Counted from the stretch's first letter, positions 8,499 to 18,290 are shown. The stretch is DNA of 64,000 nucleotides from Phocaeicola coprophilus (GCA_016900015.1 JACJJM010000001.1:248001-312000); one strand, 5' to 3'. A program made the numbers and translations. Notes: generated by a model not told the origin, from the letters alone.

Positions 8499-10178
8499 TC
8501 AATCAATTTGATACTGCAGTTCGTTACAGAATTGCAGGTCGACGATGTTGTCGAAACCTTCGTAAAATTGTTCCTCGAACTTTTCGTCGCGGTCGCCGGC
8601 TGACGTGATTTTGATTTCTGCCACGGCGCCTTCCGAGCCACGGTTAAGGCCAATGTTAAGGTAACGGTAGAGGTTGCCCCAATAATAGTAGTCGTCGTTT
8701 TGCTTGAACTTCAAGACGGATACTTCATAGCCTGCCGGGGCTTCGTAAATGATGCTCTTGTCGCCGTTGGACACATTGTAACGGTAGACCGTGGAACCAT
8801 CGGCGTAGAAGAAAAAGTCGAGCGAAAGTGATGCATTGTAGACGATAGGCGTGCCTGGTTCAATGGCAAGGCCGGGCAAGGAGATGGTGTCGGCAGTGAA
8901 AGGCGACTGATTTTCCTCATTTCCGGCAGCACGTGTCTTTCCTCCTTCGTTTTCTTCAAGGCGGCACATCAGGTTGCGCTGGTGTGCAGGGTCATAGAAA
9001 ATGAAGCGCACGTCGTTGGCTTGTTGGAAACCGCCGAAATTGTTTACATAAGCGTAGACAGGTTGCATGCCTTGTAAGGATGCCAGTACGTCGGGGTCGA
9101 CTTGACTGTCGAGCACAGGTGTGCTGAGCACGGCGTCTTCGCGATTGGCCGTATCGAAGGGCGGAATAAAGTTTGTTCCGCTAAATGTGTTGTGAATAAA
9201 TCGTTTCCCTTTCTCATCCCAAAATACATAGTAGCTGTACGACATGACTCCTGTCCCTATTCGATATTGGTCGGGCATCAAGTGTGAAGTGTTCTCGGTG
9301 GTGGTTCCGGGCTCATAGAAGCGGAATAGGCTGCGTGAGGTGTAAAAGCGGCCGTCGTTGCTGATGAGAGCTCTGAAGTCGTAGCCGTTTCCTGACGGGC
9401 AAAGGTTTATCAGCGTTTTGGCAATGAACAAGTTTGACCCTGCCACCGTGGGAGGCATCACGAAGTAGTTGTCGTATTTCCGTTTCAGTCCGAAGGGATT
9501 GTAGACTTCAGCAGTGCCGTCTGTTTTGAACACAGCCAGTTCGGCTCCTCGTGACGGGGCATCCATGCGATAGCTTAACACGCGGGCGTTTTTGAACGGC
9601 TCGTGTAGATTGGGGTCAGTGTTGGCTTTTTCAAAAGCGTCGAGTGTAATGCTGGGTTCATTGCCCACCGTCTCCACATTGCCTAAACACATGTTGTTGA
9701 CAGAGTTTCCGTGAAGCACGAACAGGCTGTTGGTGTACCATTCGCGTGTTCTGACATCAAGGCGCGTGAAATAAGAGATGTCAGTCGCACGGTCTCTGAT
9801 TTCGAGAATGACGGAATAGGTCACTTCGCCGTTTTGTGGGATTAAGACATCCATGTAGCCCGGCGTGTAGAGCGTGTCGCGCACGTTTTTTCCATTCCAA
9901 GTGTAAGACCTGTACCAGAAATATTCCATTTCGTTGGCTTTGTCAGGTGCGGAGAATGTAGGATTGACAGTGATACGTTCGGTGGTGGTGTCGGCCTCTC
10001 CTGTTTTCATGTAGTCGATCATCCATCCGTTGAGTCCGCTGTATGCCTCGGGAGTGAAACTGAGCGTGTCGACACTGTTGATGTCCTCGAAATGGTAACT
10101 GTAATTGCCTTTGTCCTCATAGCAGCTGCCCAAGGTGATAGCACTTAGCAGGATGAGGCCTGAGAATATATTTTTCAT
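8499..10178 (-). CDS. PKD-like family lipoprotein
   Basis: This 559-residue lipoprotein begins MKNIFSGLILLSAITLGSC, with a clear lipobox (LGSC). The start of the mature part, YEDKGNYSYH, is the hallmark of the Bacteroidota PKD-like lipoproteins that sit behind SusCD pairs. A PKD-like beta-sandwich covers roughly the first 150 residues. The rest is rich in beta strands and aromatic residues and may form a propeller. Family members are thought to lie at the cell surface as accessory subunits of the transporter. The gene sits between the DUF4843 lipoprotein and the TlpA group. Ligand unknown. Confidence 0.82.
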   Translation of the reverse strand: MKNIFSGLILLSAITLGSCYEDKGNYSYHFEDINSVDTLSFTPEAYSGLNGWMIDYMKTGEADTTTERITVNPTFSAPDKANEMEYFWYRSYTWNGKNVRDTLYTPGYMDVLIPQNGEVTYSVILEIRDRATDISYFTRLDVRTREWYTNSLFVLHGNSVNNMCLGNVETVGNEPSITLDAFEKANTDPNLHEPFKNARVLSYRMDAPSRGAELAVFKTDGTAEVYNPFGLKRKYDNYFVMPPTVAGSNLFIAKTLINLCPSGNGYDFRALISNDGRFYTSRSLFRFYEPGTTTENTSHLMPDQYRIGTGVMSYSYYVFWDEKGKRFIHNTFSGTNFIPPFDTANREDAVLSTPVLDSQVDPDVLASLQGMQPVYAYVNNFGGFQQANDVRFIFYDPAHQRNLMCRLEENEGGKTRAAGNEENQSPFTADTISLPGLAIEPGTPIVYNASLSLDFFFYADGSTVYRYNVSNGDKSIIYEAPAGYEVSVLKFKQNDDYYYWGNLYRYLNIGLNRGSEGAVAEIKITSAGDRDEKFEEQFYEGFDNIVDLQFCNELQYQID

Positions 10179-10210
10179 AATGTGTTTCCTCTTTAGATTA
10201 AATAGTAGTG

Positions 10211-11563
10211 TTATTTATCCTTGCCTGAATCTCCGTTCTGCGGGAAGACGATTTCGCTTGGGAATGTGAAATCGTAGGCATCAGGATTTTTGTTATATTC
10301 CTCGATGAACAAATCATGACAAGCCCGGATTTTCTGCATGGCTTCATCCTGTGAGATCATATAATCCCAGGAAAGTCCGCCCATGTAATCGTTGCCCACC
10401 GGGAACATTTCAGCCAAGGAAAAGTTGTCGGCGCCTCGTGCTTCAAGCAATGTTTTTATCATGAATCGGTACTTGCTGTCGGAGTAAGTTCCATAGTAGT
10501 CATCCATGAAGATGGCGGTCGGTACGCCTCCTTCCGGAGTGTTTGTTGGGTAATTGACCCACCAATAGGGCTCTGCGAATTCATATTCGTCCATCATGTC
10601 AGCATATAACGGGATAGAGAAACTGGAAGCCGCGTAGGAGAGAGAACTTCCTTGTTGGAACTGTTGGTTCATGTAATTGGTCAGTGCCGTGACGGCCTTC
10701 TTGTTCACTGCCTTCATGTTTTCTTCCGCAAATTCTTCGCTTTCGTTGGCTGTCGTTATTCCGTAATTACTACAGTAGTAGCCGAACACCGTGTGATTGT
10801 ATGTTCCCATGTAATGTTCCTGCATTTCGCCCCAGTAGTAAGGCTGGTCGTATGTGCCGTCCCATCCGCTTACTTGGATGAGAGGAATATCAATGTTCTT
10901 TTCGGCATCAGGATGCTCATAGTAGTAAGTGCGTATGGAGTCTACGGCTGCGATGTTGTAGATCTCGGCATTTGACAACTCTGCGTCTGTGTAGTACTGG
11001 TCATTTTTTGTCACCTTGGCAAGGAAGATGAATTTTTCTTTTGTCCAGGTGCCATAATAAGGTTCTACATTGATCCAGGCATCAGGCCGTTCATACGTCT
11101 CTTGGGAGTAGATGGTGAAATAGGCCTTTTCTTCCACGCCGTTGTCGATTTGATTTTCCGGGGATTCATTGTCGACAGAGAGTTTTACAGCATATTGTTT
11201 GTTGTTTTCTGCCGGTCGCAACACTTTGATGATGACGTTGATTTCTGTTTCTCCTGCAGGCATGATGATGTCGGGTATTTCCACCTCGGCTTTTTCATAG
11301 GAGTCCACAGCTTCTTCCTTTAGCACCACTCTGCGGTCTTGTTCCGAAAGATAGCCCAGCGTTTTCAGTTTGATGGGGACACTCAAGAAAGTCGAATCTC
11401 CCACCATGTAATTGGCAAAGTTGACCGATGCGGTGAATTCGTTTTCTTCAGTATAGTTAAAATAGATGCCGTCAGAGTCGGCCGCATAGAAGGGAACTTC
11501 GTTTTCGTTGCATGAAGTTAGGCAGGCGGCAACTAATGTTAATAGGGCATATAATTTCTTCAT
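10211..11563 (-). CDS. DUF4843 lipoprotein
   Basis: This 450-residue lipoprotein has the lipobox LTSC at residues 15-18. Its N-terminal 160 residues fit DUF4843: an opening FYAADSDGIYFNY, followed by a beta-sandwich with the phrase MPAGETEINVIIKVLRP. The C-terminal part is helical and rich in Tyr, Trp and acidic residues. DUF4843 proteins are accessory lipoproteins of SusCD loci, and this one lies directly after susD. Surface exposure and cargo binding are plausible but not shown. The tail (FPQNGDSGKDK) is short and polar. Confidence 0.83.
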   Translation of the reverse strand: MKKLYALLTLVAACLTSCNENEVPFYAADSDGIYFNYTEENEFTASVNFANYMVGDSTFLSVPIKLKTLGYLSEQDRRVVLKEEAVDSYEKAEVEIPDIIMPAGETEINVIIKVLRPAENNKQYAVKLSVDNESPENQIDNGVEEKAYFTIYSQETYERPDAWINVEPYYGTWTKEKFIFLAKVTKNDQYYTDAELSNAEIYNIAAVDSIRTYYYEHPDAEKNIDIPLIQVSGWDGTYDQPYYWGEMQEHYMGTYNHTVFGYYCSNYGITTANESEEFAEENMKAVNKKAVTALTNYMNQQFQQGSSLSYAASSFSIPLYADMMDEYEFAEPYWWVNYPTNTPEGGVPTAIFMDDYYGTYSDSKYRFMIKTLLEARGADNFSLAEMFPVGNDYMGGLSWDYMISQDEAMQKIRACHDLFIEEYNKNPDAYDFTFPSEIVFPQNGDSGKDK

Positions 11564-11637
11564 ATCGTTATCTGTTTTTTTATTCTTGTATAAGTGTAGA
11601 GGAATACTCTTTTCAAGAATATGCCTCGAAAGGATTT

Positions 11638-13074
11638 TTATTGTTCGCTCGCATCTCCATTATTTGTATCAGACATGCTGTCGGTCCATCCGTATTCCTT
11701 TTCTGCGTCGGGCAACGGGAAGACATACTGTCTGGCTGTCATGCCGCTGGCAATCGGGCAGTTGAGGTAGGTACTCATTTCGTGGAGCTTGAGGAAGTGG
11801 AAATACTGACCTTCGGCATAAAAATCTTTGCGATACTCCAGGTTGAGCGCTTCGAGCCGTTCTTGTTCGTTGATAAATGAATAGTTGTACGACCGTGAGA
11901 TACCTCTTTTTTGGCGTACTTCATTGATGTAATCAGCAGCCGTATTCAGAGGAGAACATTCGCACATGATGTAATACATCTCGGACAAGCGTATCAAAGG
12001 AAGCTCTTGATCCTCGTTTGTGATGTATTTACGGGAAATGGCTTCATTGGTGTCGTCATATGTCAGGAAACCTTCGTTCCGGCGTGCACGCATGTCGTTG
12101 CTGCCCACGCCTGAGGTCTCGAAGATTTGTGCCAGCTTCGTCTGAGTGAGCGAGAGTTGTGTGTTGAATGTCGGTCCTACGGCCCACAATGAACTGTACG
12201 TATCGGACATCTCATAGATGTTGATGGCGAAGATGGTTTCACCAAACAGCGCAGGGCTGGTGCGGCAGTTGTCCATCAGGCCGAGCCCGCAGTCGTTGAT
12301 GACCTCTTCAGCATAGGCCAAGGCGCTGGCTTTGTCGTTGCGGTAGTTGCAAACACGGGCCATGAGGGCTGTGATGGCATAGTAGTTCAAGCGAAAACGC
12401 CGGTCGCTGTCGGCCAGTGACGTTCCCTTTTCGAAGTTTAGCAGCTCGCGGGCAGTTGAAAGGTCTGTCAGGATGTTTCTGACGATTTGATTGGCCGGGA
12501 GCAACGGCTGACGGCTGGCATCGGCAACGAGGCGATAAGGGATGGAAAGGGCCGTGGAGTCAGAACGATAGAATGGCCCCCACAAGCGCAGCAGGTCGAA
12601 ATGCAGGAATCCTCTCAAGGCCAAGGCCTCGCCCCGTATCATGTCGCGTTCTTCTTCGGAACGGATGACTCGTTCGCCGTTTTTGTCAAGCCATGACAGC
12701 AAGTTGTTGGCGTTGGCTATGAGGTTGTATGACGAACTCCACATGTTGGCGAGCACTTGCTTGCTGTTGTACGTTTGGTTTTCTTCGTCGTATTGGAATA
12801 TGACGGACGGGTCAACCTGCTGTCCGCCGGGAGTACGGTCATAGTATTGCACCATTTTGTCCAGTTGGCCAAAGGTGTAATTGGCACCATAAGAATTTTG
12901 GTTTGTCATGGCTATGTAAATACCAGCCAATGCGCTTTGGAATCCGGTTTCCGTCTCGAACAAGTCTTCCGCTTTAACATCGGTCTTTGGGCTGATGTCA
13001 AACCAGTCAGAGCATGCGCTTAGAAATAAGGATAGCGCCGTGCAGCATATAATAGTTAGTTTATTGGTTTTCAT
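11638..13074 (-). CDS. SusD/RagB-family lipoprotein
   Basis: This 478-residue protein has a lipobox, FLSAC, near residue 21, followed by SDWFDISPKTDVKAEDLFET, a typical SusD/RagB opening. The TPR-like helices are visible in RGEALALRGFLHFDLLRLWG, and the C-terminal ITNEDQELPLIRLSEMYYI is also standard. SusD proteins form the lid on the SusC channel and capture the ligand at the cell surface. At 478 residues it is shorter than the two pectin SusD proteins in this window. It is paired with the upstream STN-type SusC (gap 22 bases). Confidence 0.92.
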   Translation of the reverse strand: MKTNKLTIICCTALSLFLSACSDWFDISPKTDVKAEDLFETETGFQSALAGIYIAMTNQNSYGANYTFGQLDKMVQYYDRTPGGQQVDPSVIFQYDEENQTYNSKQVLANMWSSSYNLIANANNLLSWLDKNGERVIRSEEERDMIRGEALALRGFLHFDLLRLWGPFYRSDSTALSIPYRLVADASRQPLLPANQIVRNILTDLSTARELLNFEKGTSLADSDRRFRLNYYAITALMARVCNYRNDKASALAYAEEVINDCGLGLMDNCRTSPALFGETIFAINIYEMSDTYSSLWAVGPTFNTQLSLTQTKLAQIFETSGVGSNDMRARRNEGFLTYDDTNEAISRKYITNEDQELPLIRLSEMYYIMCECSPLNTAADYINEVRQKRGISRSYNYSFINEQERLEALNLEYRKDFYAEGQYFHFLKLHEMSTYLNCPIASGMTARQYVFPLPDAEKEYGWTDSMSDTNNGDASEQ

Positions 13075-13096
13075 AAATTCATAGAGTGTTATGTCG

Positions 13097-16000
13097 TTAT
13101 TTGAAAATGATGGATAGAGTCATGGTGTAAGAGCGTGCAAACGGATAATCAAGTCCGCGTTCCATTTCGATGGTTGACCAGCGGGCCAGGTCCGTGGTGT
13201 TGAAGTTGAGGTTGAGCGCACTGATGCTGCACTTTCTCAGGAATGCATATTTGTCGTCGCGGAAACGGTAGCCGACTGAGATGCTTGACATGTTGAGCTC
13301 ATTGTCGTCCATGATGAAACGGGTGCTTTGAGGAGTCTGTGAGCCTTCTCTGTTCAGAGCTTTGTAGCGTACGACATCGCCGGGTTGCAGCCATCGGCTG
13401 GTCAAGGCACGGCGGTCTGTGTTGTAGGCGATGTTTCGGTTCTCAAGCTTGTCCACGAGCGTGGAGTTGTAAGCAATGCCGCCCCATTTGTAGGTCATGT
13501 TCATGGACAGCGAGAAGTCGCCCCAGTTGAAGGAGGTGTTGATGGCACCGCTCACTTTGGGGTTGGTGTCGCCGACAGGAACTTTGTCCAGGGCATTCCA
13601 GGTGAAGGTCTTTTTCCCGTCGCGCGTCAAGTAGACTTCCTGGCCCGAGGAGGGGTCGATACCCAAGGAACGAACCGTGTAGAGGGTCGTTGTGGAGTGT
13701 CCTTCCTGATAAGTGGGCAGCGGAGCGGCCTCGCTGGCCAGTTGCTCTTCGTTCAGTGCTTGTAGCCAGTTGGAGATTTTGCGGATTGTGTTCTTGTTAT
13801 GGTTGGCGTTTACGCCCACAGTCCAGAAAATCTGCCGTTGAAGATCTTGGAAGGCAATCACATTCAGCGATACGTCGAAACCCTTGTTTTGCAGTTCTCC
13901 CGCGTTGACGGTCTGTGAGGAGAATCCGGTGGAGGGAGCCAAGTCATACTGGACAAGCATTTCGTTGGTGATGTTGTTATAGTAGTTGAAGCTCATGTTT
14001 ATCCGGTTTTTCCAGAATCCTAGATCCACACCCAGGCTCAAGTTGTTCACGGTCGACCAGTTCAAATCGGAATTGTTGAGGCCTTGCAAGAGGGCACCAA
14101 GAACATTGAACGAGGTGTAAGGCTTCATGCTGTTGCTGAATGAATAGAATTCGATGGCTTGATAGGGTTCATAGTTTTGCGAGCCGGTCACACCGTATGA
14201 TGCGCGGAACACGAGGTTTGACACGCGGCCTTCAAGCCATTTTTCCCGATAAGCGTTCCAGCGGACACCGGCTGACCAGAACGGCTCCATGCGGTTGTCC
14301 GAGCCAAAGCGTGACGACATGTCGGCACGGACGTTGAAGTCAAACGAATATTTGTTGTCGTAGCTGTATGAGAACTGTCCTGTCAGTCCCATGGCGCGTG
14401 AGGTCTCTTCCGAACCGGCTGGACGGGTGTCTGTGTCGTAACCGAAGATGTAGTCGTCCATGTGTTCGTCCGGATAGCCCCGGCCGACAAGGTCGACGCT
14501 GTTGTTGGTGTCTTCATTGACTGTCCAGTTACCGAAGAGGCTGACCAGGTGTTTGTTCAGCTGCCAGTTATAGTTGATGCCGAGGTCAGTCGACCACGAG
14601 GTCAAGTCTCCGGTGCTCTTTTCATAGCGTCCTCTGCGGGTCAGGTCTTGCTCGTCGTCAAATTCTGTCAGGCCTGCAGGATAGAATGCTTCCGTACGGG
14701 CCATGCCTCGGGTGTATGACAAGTTGGCGGTGAGACGCAGGTTTTTCAATAGCATGTATTCAGCGTTGAGCTGTGCGGCGATGTTGATGTTGTTGGTCTC
14801 GTTGCGTGCCTTGAATTGTGAGTCGTAGAGCGGGTTGTAGATGGTTCGGTTTGAGACACCGGAACCCAGTCCTTTGTCGTCAAGCACTTTTTCATATTCG
14901 CCGTCGGCATTCTTCATCTGATAGTAAGGGTTGGCTTCTGAATAGCTGGAGAACGAGCCGTAAGGTGAATTCTCTCCGTTGCTTTCGGTCAGGGTCAGGT
15001 CTGCTCCTACGGTCAGGTCGTTCTTTTGGTACGACATGTTCAGGTTGACACTTTTGTTCGTGTTGGACGAACCTTTCATGACGCCCGGAGTAAATCCTGC
15101 GTTGACTCCCAAGGTGTAGCGGAACACGTCCGTACCTCCTGCGGCGGTGAGAGAATGGTTTTGGACAAAAGCTGTGCGCAGGGGCTGTGAGAGCCAGTAT
15201 GTGTCGACGCCGGCAAGCACGTTGCGCTTATACCGGTTGTAGTTGTTCATTTCCGTGTTGTTGGTCGGGCTATAGATGCCAGCCATCCATTCGAGCTCCA
15301 GCTTTTCGGCTGCGTTACATAAGTTGTAGTCTGTCAGGTCCGGGGTTTGCACGGTGAAGTTTCCGCTATAGGACACGGACAAGGCTCCGTCCGGTGCTAT
15401 TTTGGTCTCTACGACGATGACGCCGTTTGCGGCTTTCGAACCATAGATAGCTGTGGCTGCTGCGTCTTTCAGGATGGTGATGTTTTCGACGCGTTCAGGG
15501 TCGAGATTGAGGACTCTGCTGATGGGCACGATAAATCCGTTGAGGACAAACAACGGTACATTGGGGCGGCTTGACACGTTGTCCAGCATAAGCTCCATGC
15601 TGGTGGCTTCCGAGTTTAAGTTTCCTAAACTTTGATCTCCACGGATCTGGAAATCCATTTGGGCATTGGGGTCTGAGCCGCGGTTGTTATTTTGTACGAT
15701 GCGGAAGCTGGGGTCGAAGAACTGCAGGCCGCGCAGGATGTTCGTCGGACTCACTTTGCGCAGTTCGTCACCTTTCACGGTGACATAGTTGCCGGTAAAG
15801 CTGTTCTTGCTTCGTTTGCTGATACCGGTCACGACCACTTGGTCCATGTCGACGGTGTTGGCCTTCAGGGTGATTTTCAGGTCGCTTTCCGGTCTGAGGA
15901 TTTGCACGGACTGGCTTTTGTATCCGATGTAGGACACTTTGATGGACTGTTTGCGCGGGACGTTGATGGTGAATTTGCCATCGGCGTTGGTCACACACCC

Positions 16001-16477
16001 CATGCCTGTGCTGTTGCCGCTGCCGTCGGTGATGATGATGGTGGCACCGATGAGCACGTCGTCGACGTCTTCGCCACGCACCACGCCCTGCACGGGAATC
16101 ATCTGTCCGACTTCATTGTCACTGACGCCGGCCGGCTCGATGTAGATGTGGCGTCCCGGCTCGTAGCGTAGATGCACGTTTTGCTCTTTGAGCAAGTCGC
16201 GCAAGATTTCATCCAGAGGTTTGTCGGTCGCGTTGATGGTCGTTGGTTGGTCGATGCCTAGCAATGTGACGCCTTGCAGGTTTATCTTCACTTTAGCTTG
16301 TTGGGCTATTCGTTCGATGATTTTGCTTAGAGGTTCATTACTGATGCGAACACTGATTTTTTCATTCTTGTAGGCTCGCTCTTGTGCTACGTTTTGTGCC
16401 ATCAGAGTGTCTGTCATGCCAATACTTGTGCACAGACATAAACTCAAGATGGGAACTAATCTTTTGAATTTTCTCAT
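13097..16477 (-). CDS. SusC/RagA TonB-dependent transporter with STN domain
   Basis: This 1126-residue outer-membrane protein has a signal peptide to about residue 28 (LMAQ). An STN (secretin/TonB N-terminal) domain covers about 40-112, a carboxypeptidase-regulatory-like domain about 130-205, then the plug (VVTGISKRSKNSFTG to TILKDAAATAIYGSKAANG), and a long 22-strand barrel ending in TMTLSIIFK. STN domains usually contact a FecR-type anti-sigma factor and so couple substrate binding to an ECF sigma factor. No fecI or fecR gene lies nearby, so the partner must be elsewhere or lost. A similar set (SusCD plus two lipoproteins) is known for peptide import in Bacteroides, which makes peptides a possible cargo; this is inference. 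Confidence 0.93.
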   Translation of the reverse strand: MRKFKRLVPILSLCLCTSIGMTDTLMAQNVAQERAYKNEKISVRISNEPLSKIIERIAQQAKVKINLQGVTLLGIDQPTTINATDKPLDEILRDLLKEQNVHLRYEPGRHIYIEPAGVSDNEVGQMIPVQGVVRGEDVDDVLIGATIIITDGSGNSTGMGCVTNADGKFTINVPRKQSIKVSYIGYKSQSVQILRPESDLKITLKANTVDMDQVVVTGISKRSKNSFTGNYVTVKGDELRKVSPTNILRGLQFFDPSFRIVQNNNRGSDPNAQMDFQIRGDQSLGNLNSEATSMELMLDNVSSRPNVPLFVLNGFIVPISRVLNLDPERVENITILKDAAATAIYGSKAANGVIVVETKIAPDGALSVSYSGNFTVQTPDLTDYNLCNAAEKLELEWMAGIYSPTNNTEMNNYNRYKRNVLAGVDTYWLSQPLRTAFVQNHSLTAAGGTDVFRYTLGVNAGFTPGVMKGSSNTNKSVNLNMSYQKNDLTVGADLTLTESNGENSPYGSFSSYSEANPYYQMKNADGEYEKVLDDKGLGSGVSNRTIYNPLYDSQFKARNETNNINIAAQLNAEYMLLKNLRLTANLSYTRGMARTEAFYPAGLTEFDDEQDLTRRGRYEKSTGDLTSWSTDLGINYNWQLNKHLVSLFGNWTVNEDTNNSVDLVGRGYPDEHMDDYIFGYDTDTRPAGSEETSRAMGLTGQFSYSYDNKYSFDFNVRADMSSRFGSDNRMEPFWSAGVRWNAYREKWLEGRVSNLVFRASYGVTGSQNYEPYQAIEFYSFSNSMKPYTSFNVLGALLQGLNNSDLNWSTVNNLSLGVDLGFWKNRINMSFNYYNNITNEMLVQYDLAPSTGFSSQTVNAGELQNKGFDVSLNVIAFQDLQRQIFWTVGVNANHNKNTIRKISNWLQALNEEQLASEAAPLPTYQEGHSTTTLYTVRSLGIDPSSGQEVYLTRDGKKTFTWNALDKVPVGDTNPKVSGAINTSFNWGDFSLSMNMTYKWGGIAYNSTLVDKLENRNIAYNTDRRALTSRWLQPGDVVRYKALNREGSQTPQSTRFIMDDNELNMSSISVGYRFRDDKYAFLRKCSISALNLNFNTTDLARWSTIEMERGLDYPFARSYTMTLSIIFK

Positions 16478-16556
16478 CTCTCAGAGGTTTTTTAGGTTAA
16501 AATGTTTTTTTTATTCTTTTAGTCTATGATGTGATGGATGCCCGGAAGGCATGGGG

Positions 16557-17540
16557 TTATTGCATGAGTGAATCAAGGATTGCAGCATACTCTTTGTTCA
16601 GATTATACTTTTCCTTGTATTCCTTTAGATAAGGTTCCACTTTTTCGATTTCTTTTCCGTTGCGGATGTAGTTCGAGAGTATCAGGAACAGCGTTGCGTC
16701 GCGTTGGTTCCCATCGAAGAAAGTCGACAGTTCCTTGTATAAGCCTTCCAGGGAATTGGGCCGGGTGTAGGTCTTTCCTGCGGCGTGTGCTTCCTTCGTG
16801 CGTTTATAGAAGCAATACAAGATGAGGAATTCGCTATAAGGCATACAGCGCAACGAAGCGAGGTCGGCACGGGGCTGGTAGTCATTGATGATGTTCCAGT
16901 AGTCGCCGATGCCTTGTTTCTCGATAGGCACATGACGGGTATCTGCATACAGGGGCGGATATTCGATGTAAGAGCCATAGACGATGGCTTCGTATTCGGC
17001 ATAGAGGTAGTTGAGGAAGTCGGCCGAACAGTGTGAGGATTCCAGCTTTATGAGCTTGTTGGCTTTTTCCCAGAACGTTTGCGATTCGCGAAAACGGTCG
17101 GCCGGTTTTGTGTCGATGGCGATGCAGGCCAGTAATTGTGTCTTGTAACGCATGGACAACTGGACTTGCTTGAGGTCGCGGCGCAGGTTGTTTTGCTTGA
17201 CAGCGCGTTCGCTGCCGCTGAGTTTCACATCCTCCGGACGTCCGTTTTCTCCATACCGGATGGTTGCATGCAGGCTGTCGCCCGGTTGCATGACGAACTG
17301 TTCGCGCCCGTTCACGATGAGGGTGACTATGTCGTCTGTCTCGAACTCATAGACGTGGCTCTCTCCTGGGTTATTGTGAAATTCGGCTCTGATGAAAGGT
17401 GTCTGCACGCAGTCGTAGTAAATCATCTCTCCCCGGTAGTCGTAAATTTGACAACTAAGCGTTGTCTTCACCTTTTCATTTGCCTGGATGCTGAGCAAGG
17501 GCAAAATGAGAAGGATGAGCAAAAGAAATTTTTTGTTCAT
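16557..17540 (-). CDS. Exported protein of unknown function, TlpA-like N-terminus without thioredoxin
   Basis: I cannot assign a family. The 327-residue protein has a signal peptide (MNKKFLLLILLILPLLSIQA). The next 100 residues are strand-rich and contain FVMQPGDSLHATIRYG and VKLSGSERAVKQNN, which recall the N-terminal part of large TlpA-like proteins in this phylum. After that come only helices (YLKEYKEKYNLNKEYAAILD at the end) and no thioredoxin fold. It is the first gene of the operon, 79 bases before the STN SusC. It could be a fourth member of the TlpA-like group that has lost its catalytic domain, or that never had it. Confidence 0.7.
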   Translation of the reverse strand: MNKKFLLLILLILPLLSIQANEKVKTTLSCQIYDYRGEMIYYDCVQTPFIRAEFHNNPGESHVYEFETDDIVTLIVNGREQFVMQPGDSLHATIRYGENGRPEDVKLSGSERAVKQNNLRRDLKQVQLSMRYKTQLLACIAIDTKPADRFRESQTFWEKANKLIKLESSHCSADFLNYLYAEYEAIVYGSYIEYPPLYADTRHVPIEKQGIGDYWNIINDYQPRADLASLRCMPYSEFLILYCFYKRTKEAHAAGKTYTRPNSLEGLYKELSTFFDGNQRDATLFLILSNYIRNGKEIEKVEPYLKEYKEKYNLNKEYAAILDSLMQ

Positions 17541-17893
17541 AAGCTGAAGGTTTTAGGTTTGAAAGTATAATGAATAATGATTTAGCTGCGAATGCGCTTA
17601 CGTTTGATAACGGATACGACGACCTGTTCCGTTTGCATGATGCAACGAAAGAAGGTATATCGGAAAAAAAAGATTTGCGTATGGAAAAAAGGATGGGAAT
17701 GGATGCCTGACGGCTGTTGTAGGTAGCTGTGATGGTTCGAAGATGAGGTGTTATTAAAAAATCCCTCCCCTCCCCTATTGTAGGCGTAATTGCTTTGCTT
17801 TTAGCTTGATAGCTCTTCGTGGCAAAGGCTTTGTCCAGTAGTCGCTTGTGTTTTGAATTCTCTCTGTTCATGGATTTGAGATTTGTAGTAGGC

Positions 17894-17926
17894 CAAAGGT
17901 ACGTATAAATATAGGAAACTTACAAA
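17894..17926 (-). promoter_or_regulatory. Promoter of the SusCD/TlpA operon
   Basis: On the minus strand there is TTTG (17926-17923), a 21-base spacer and TACCTTTG (17901-17894), an exact match to the Bacteroidota -33/-7 pattern. Transcription would start near 17887, which leaves a leader of about 345 bases before the first gene. An open frame at 17476-17871 lies in that leader but looks non-coding. Confidence 0.65.
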
Positions 17927-18157
17927 TTATGATTAAGGAAATGTAGGGTACTGGAGAGTGTTTTAACATTTGAGGGCTTTAGGGCTTGCGTGACCGTTCT
18001 GATGTTTCCTATATATAAAGGTGTGTCGGAGGCAGGATATGTCGTGATGTGTGAATTAAGAAGCTGTTTTGAGTTTCTACAAAAAGTTTTTCCCTGCCTG
18101 GCATAAATCAGAAAATCGTCTCAAAGCCTAATGAACCGATTTGGGTTCAATGAATAT

Positions 18158-18290
18158 ATCCGGCAATTTCTTTGACGCGGATGACGCGGATGACGCGGAC
18201 GACGCGGATTTGTAATTCACAGGTTCGGCATCATGACAGAAATAATCCGTGTTTTCCGCGTCATCCGCGTCGAAAGAATAAATGCCGGAT
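18158..18290. repeat. GACGCGGAT inverted repeat with 9-bp tandem arms, copy 1
   Basis: The left arm (18158-18209) contains four tandem 9-mers GACGCGGAT/C at 18174-18209. The right arm (18255-18290) is the near-complement, so the region can fold into a long hairpin. A relative sits at 31506-31615. The gap 17541-18428 otherwise shows only the promoter at 17894-17926 and the miaB terminator. Confidence 0.8.

Noticed and set aside
17476-17871. 131-codon frame overlapping the start of the unknown exported gene
   Set aside because: It overlaps 65 bases of a gene with a clear signal peptide and has no domain; more likely a leader.
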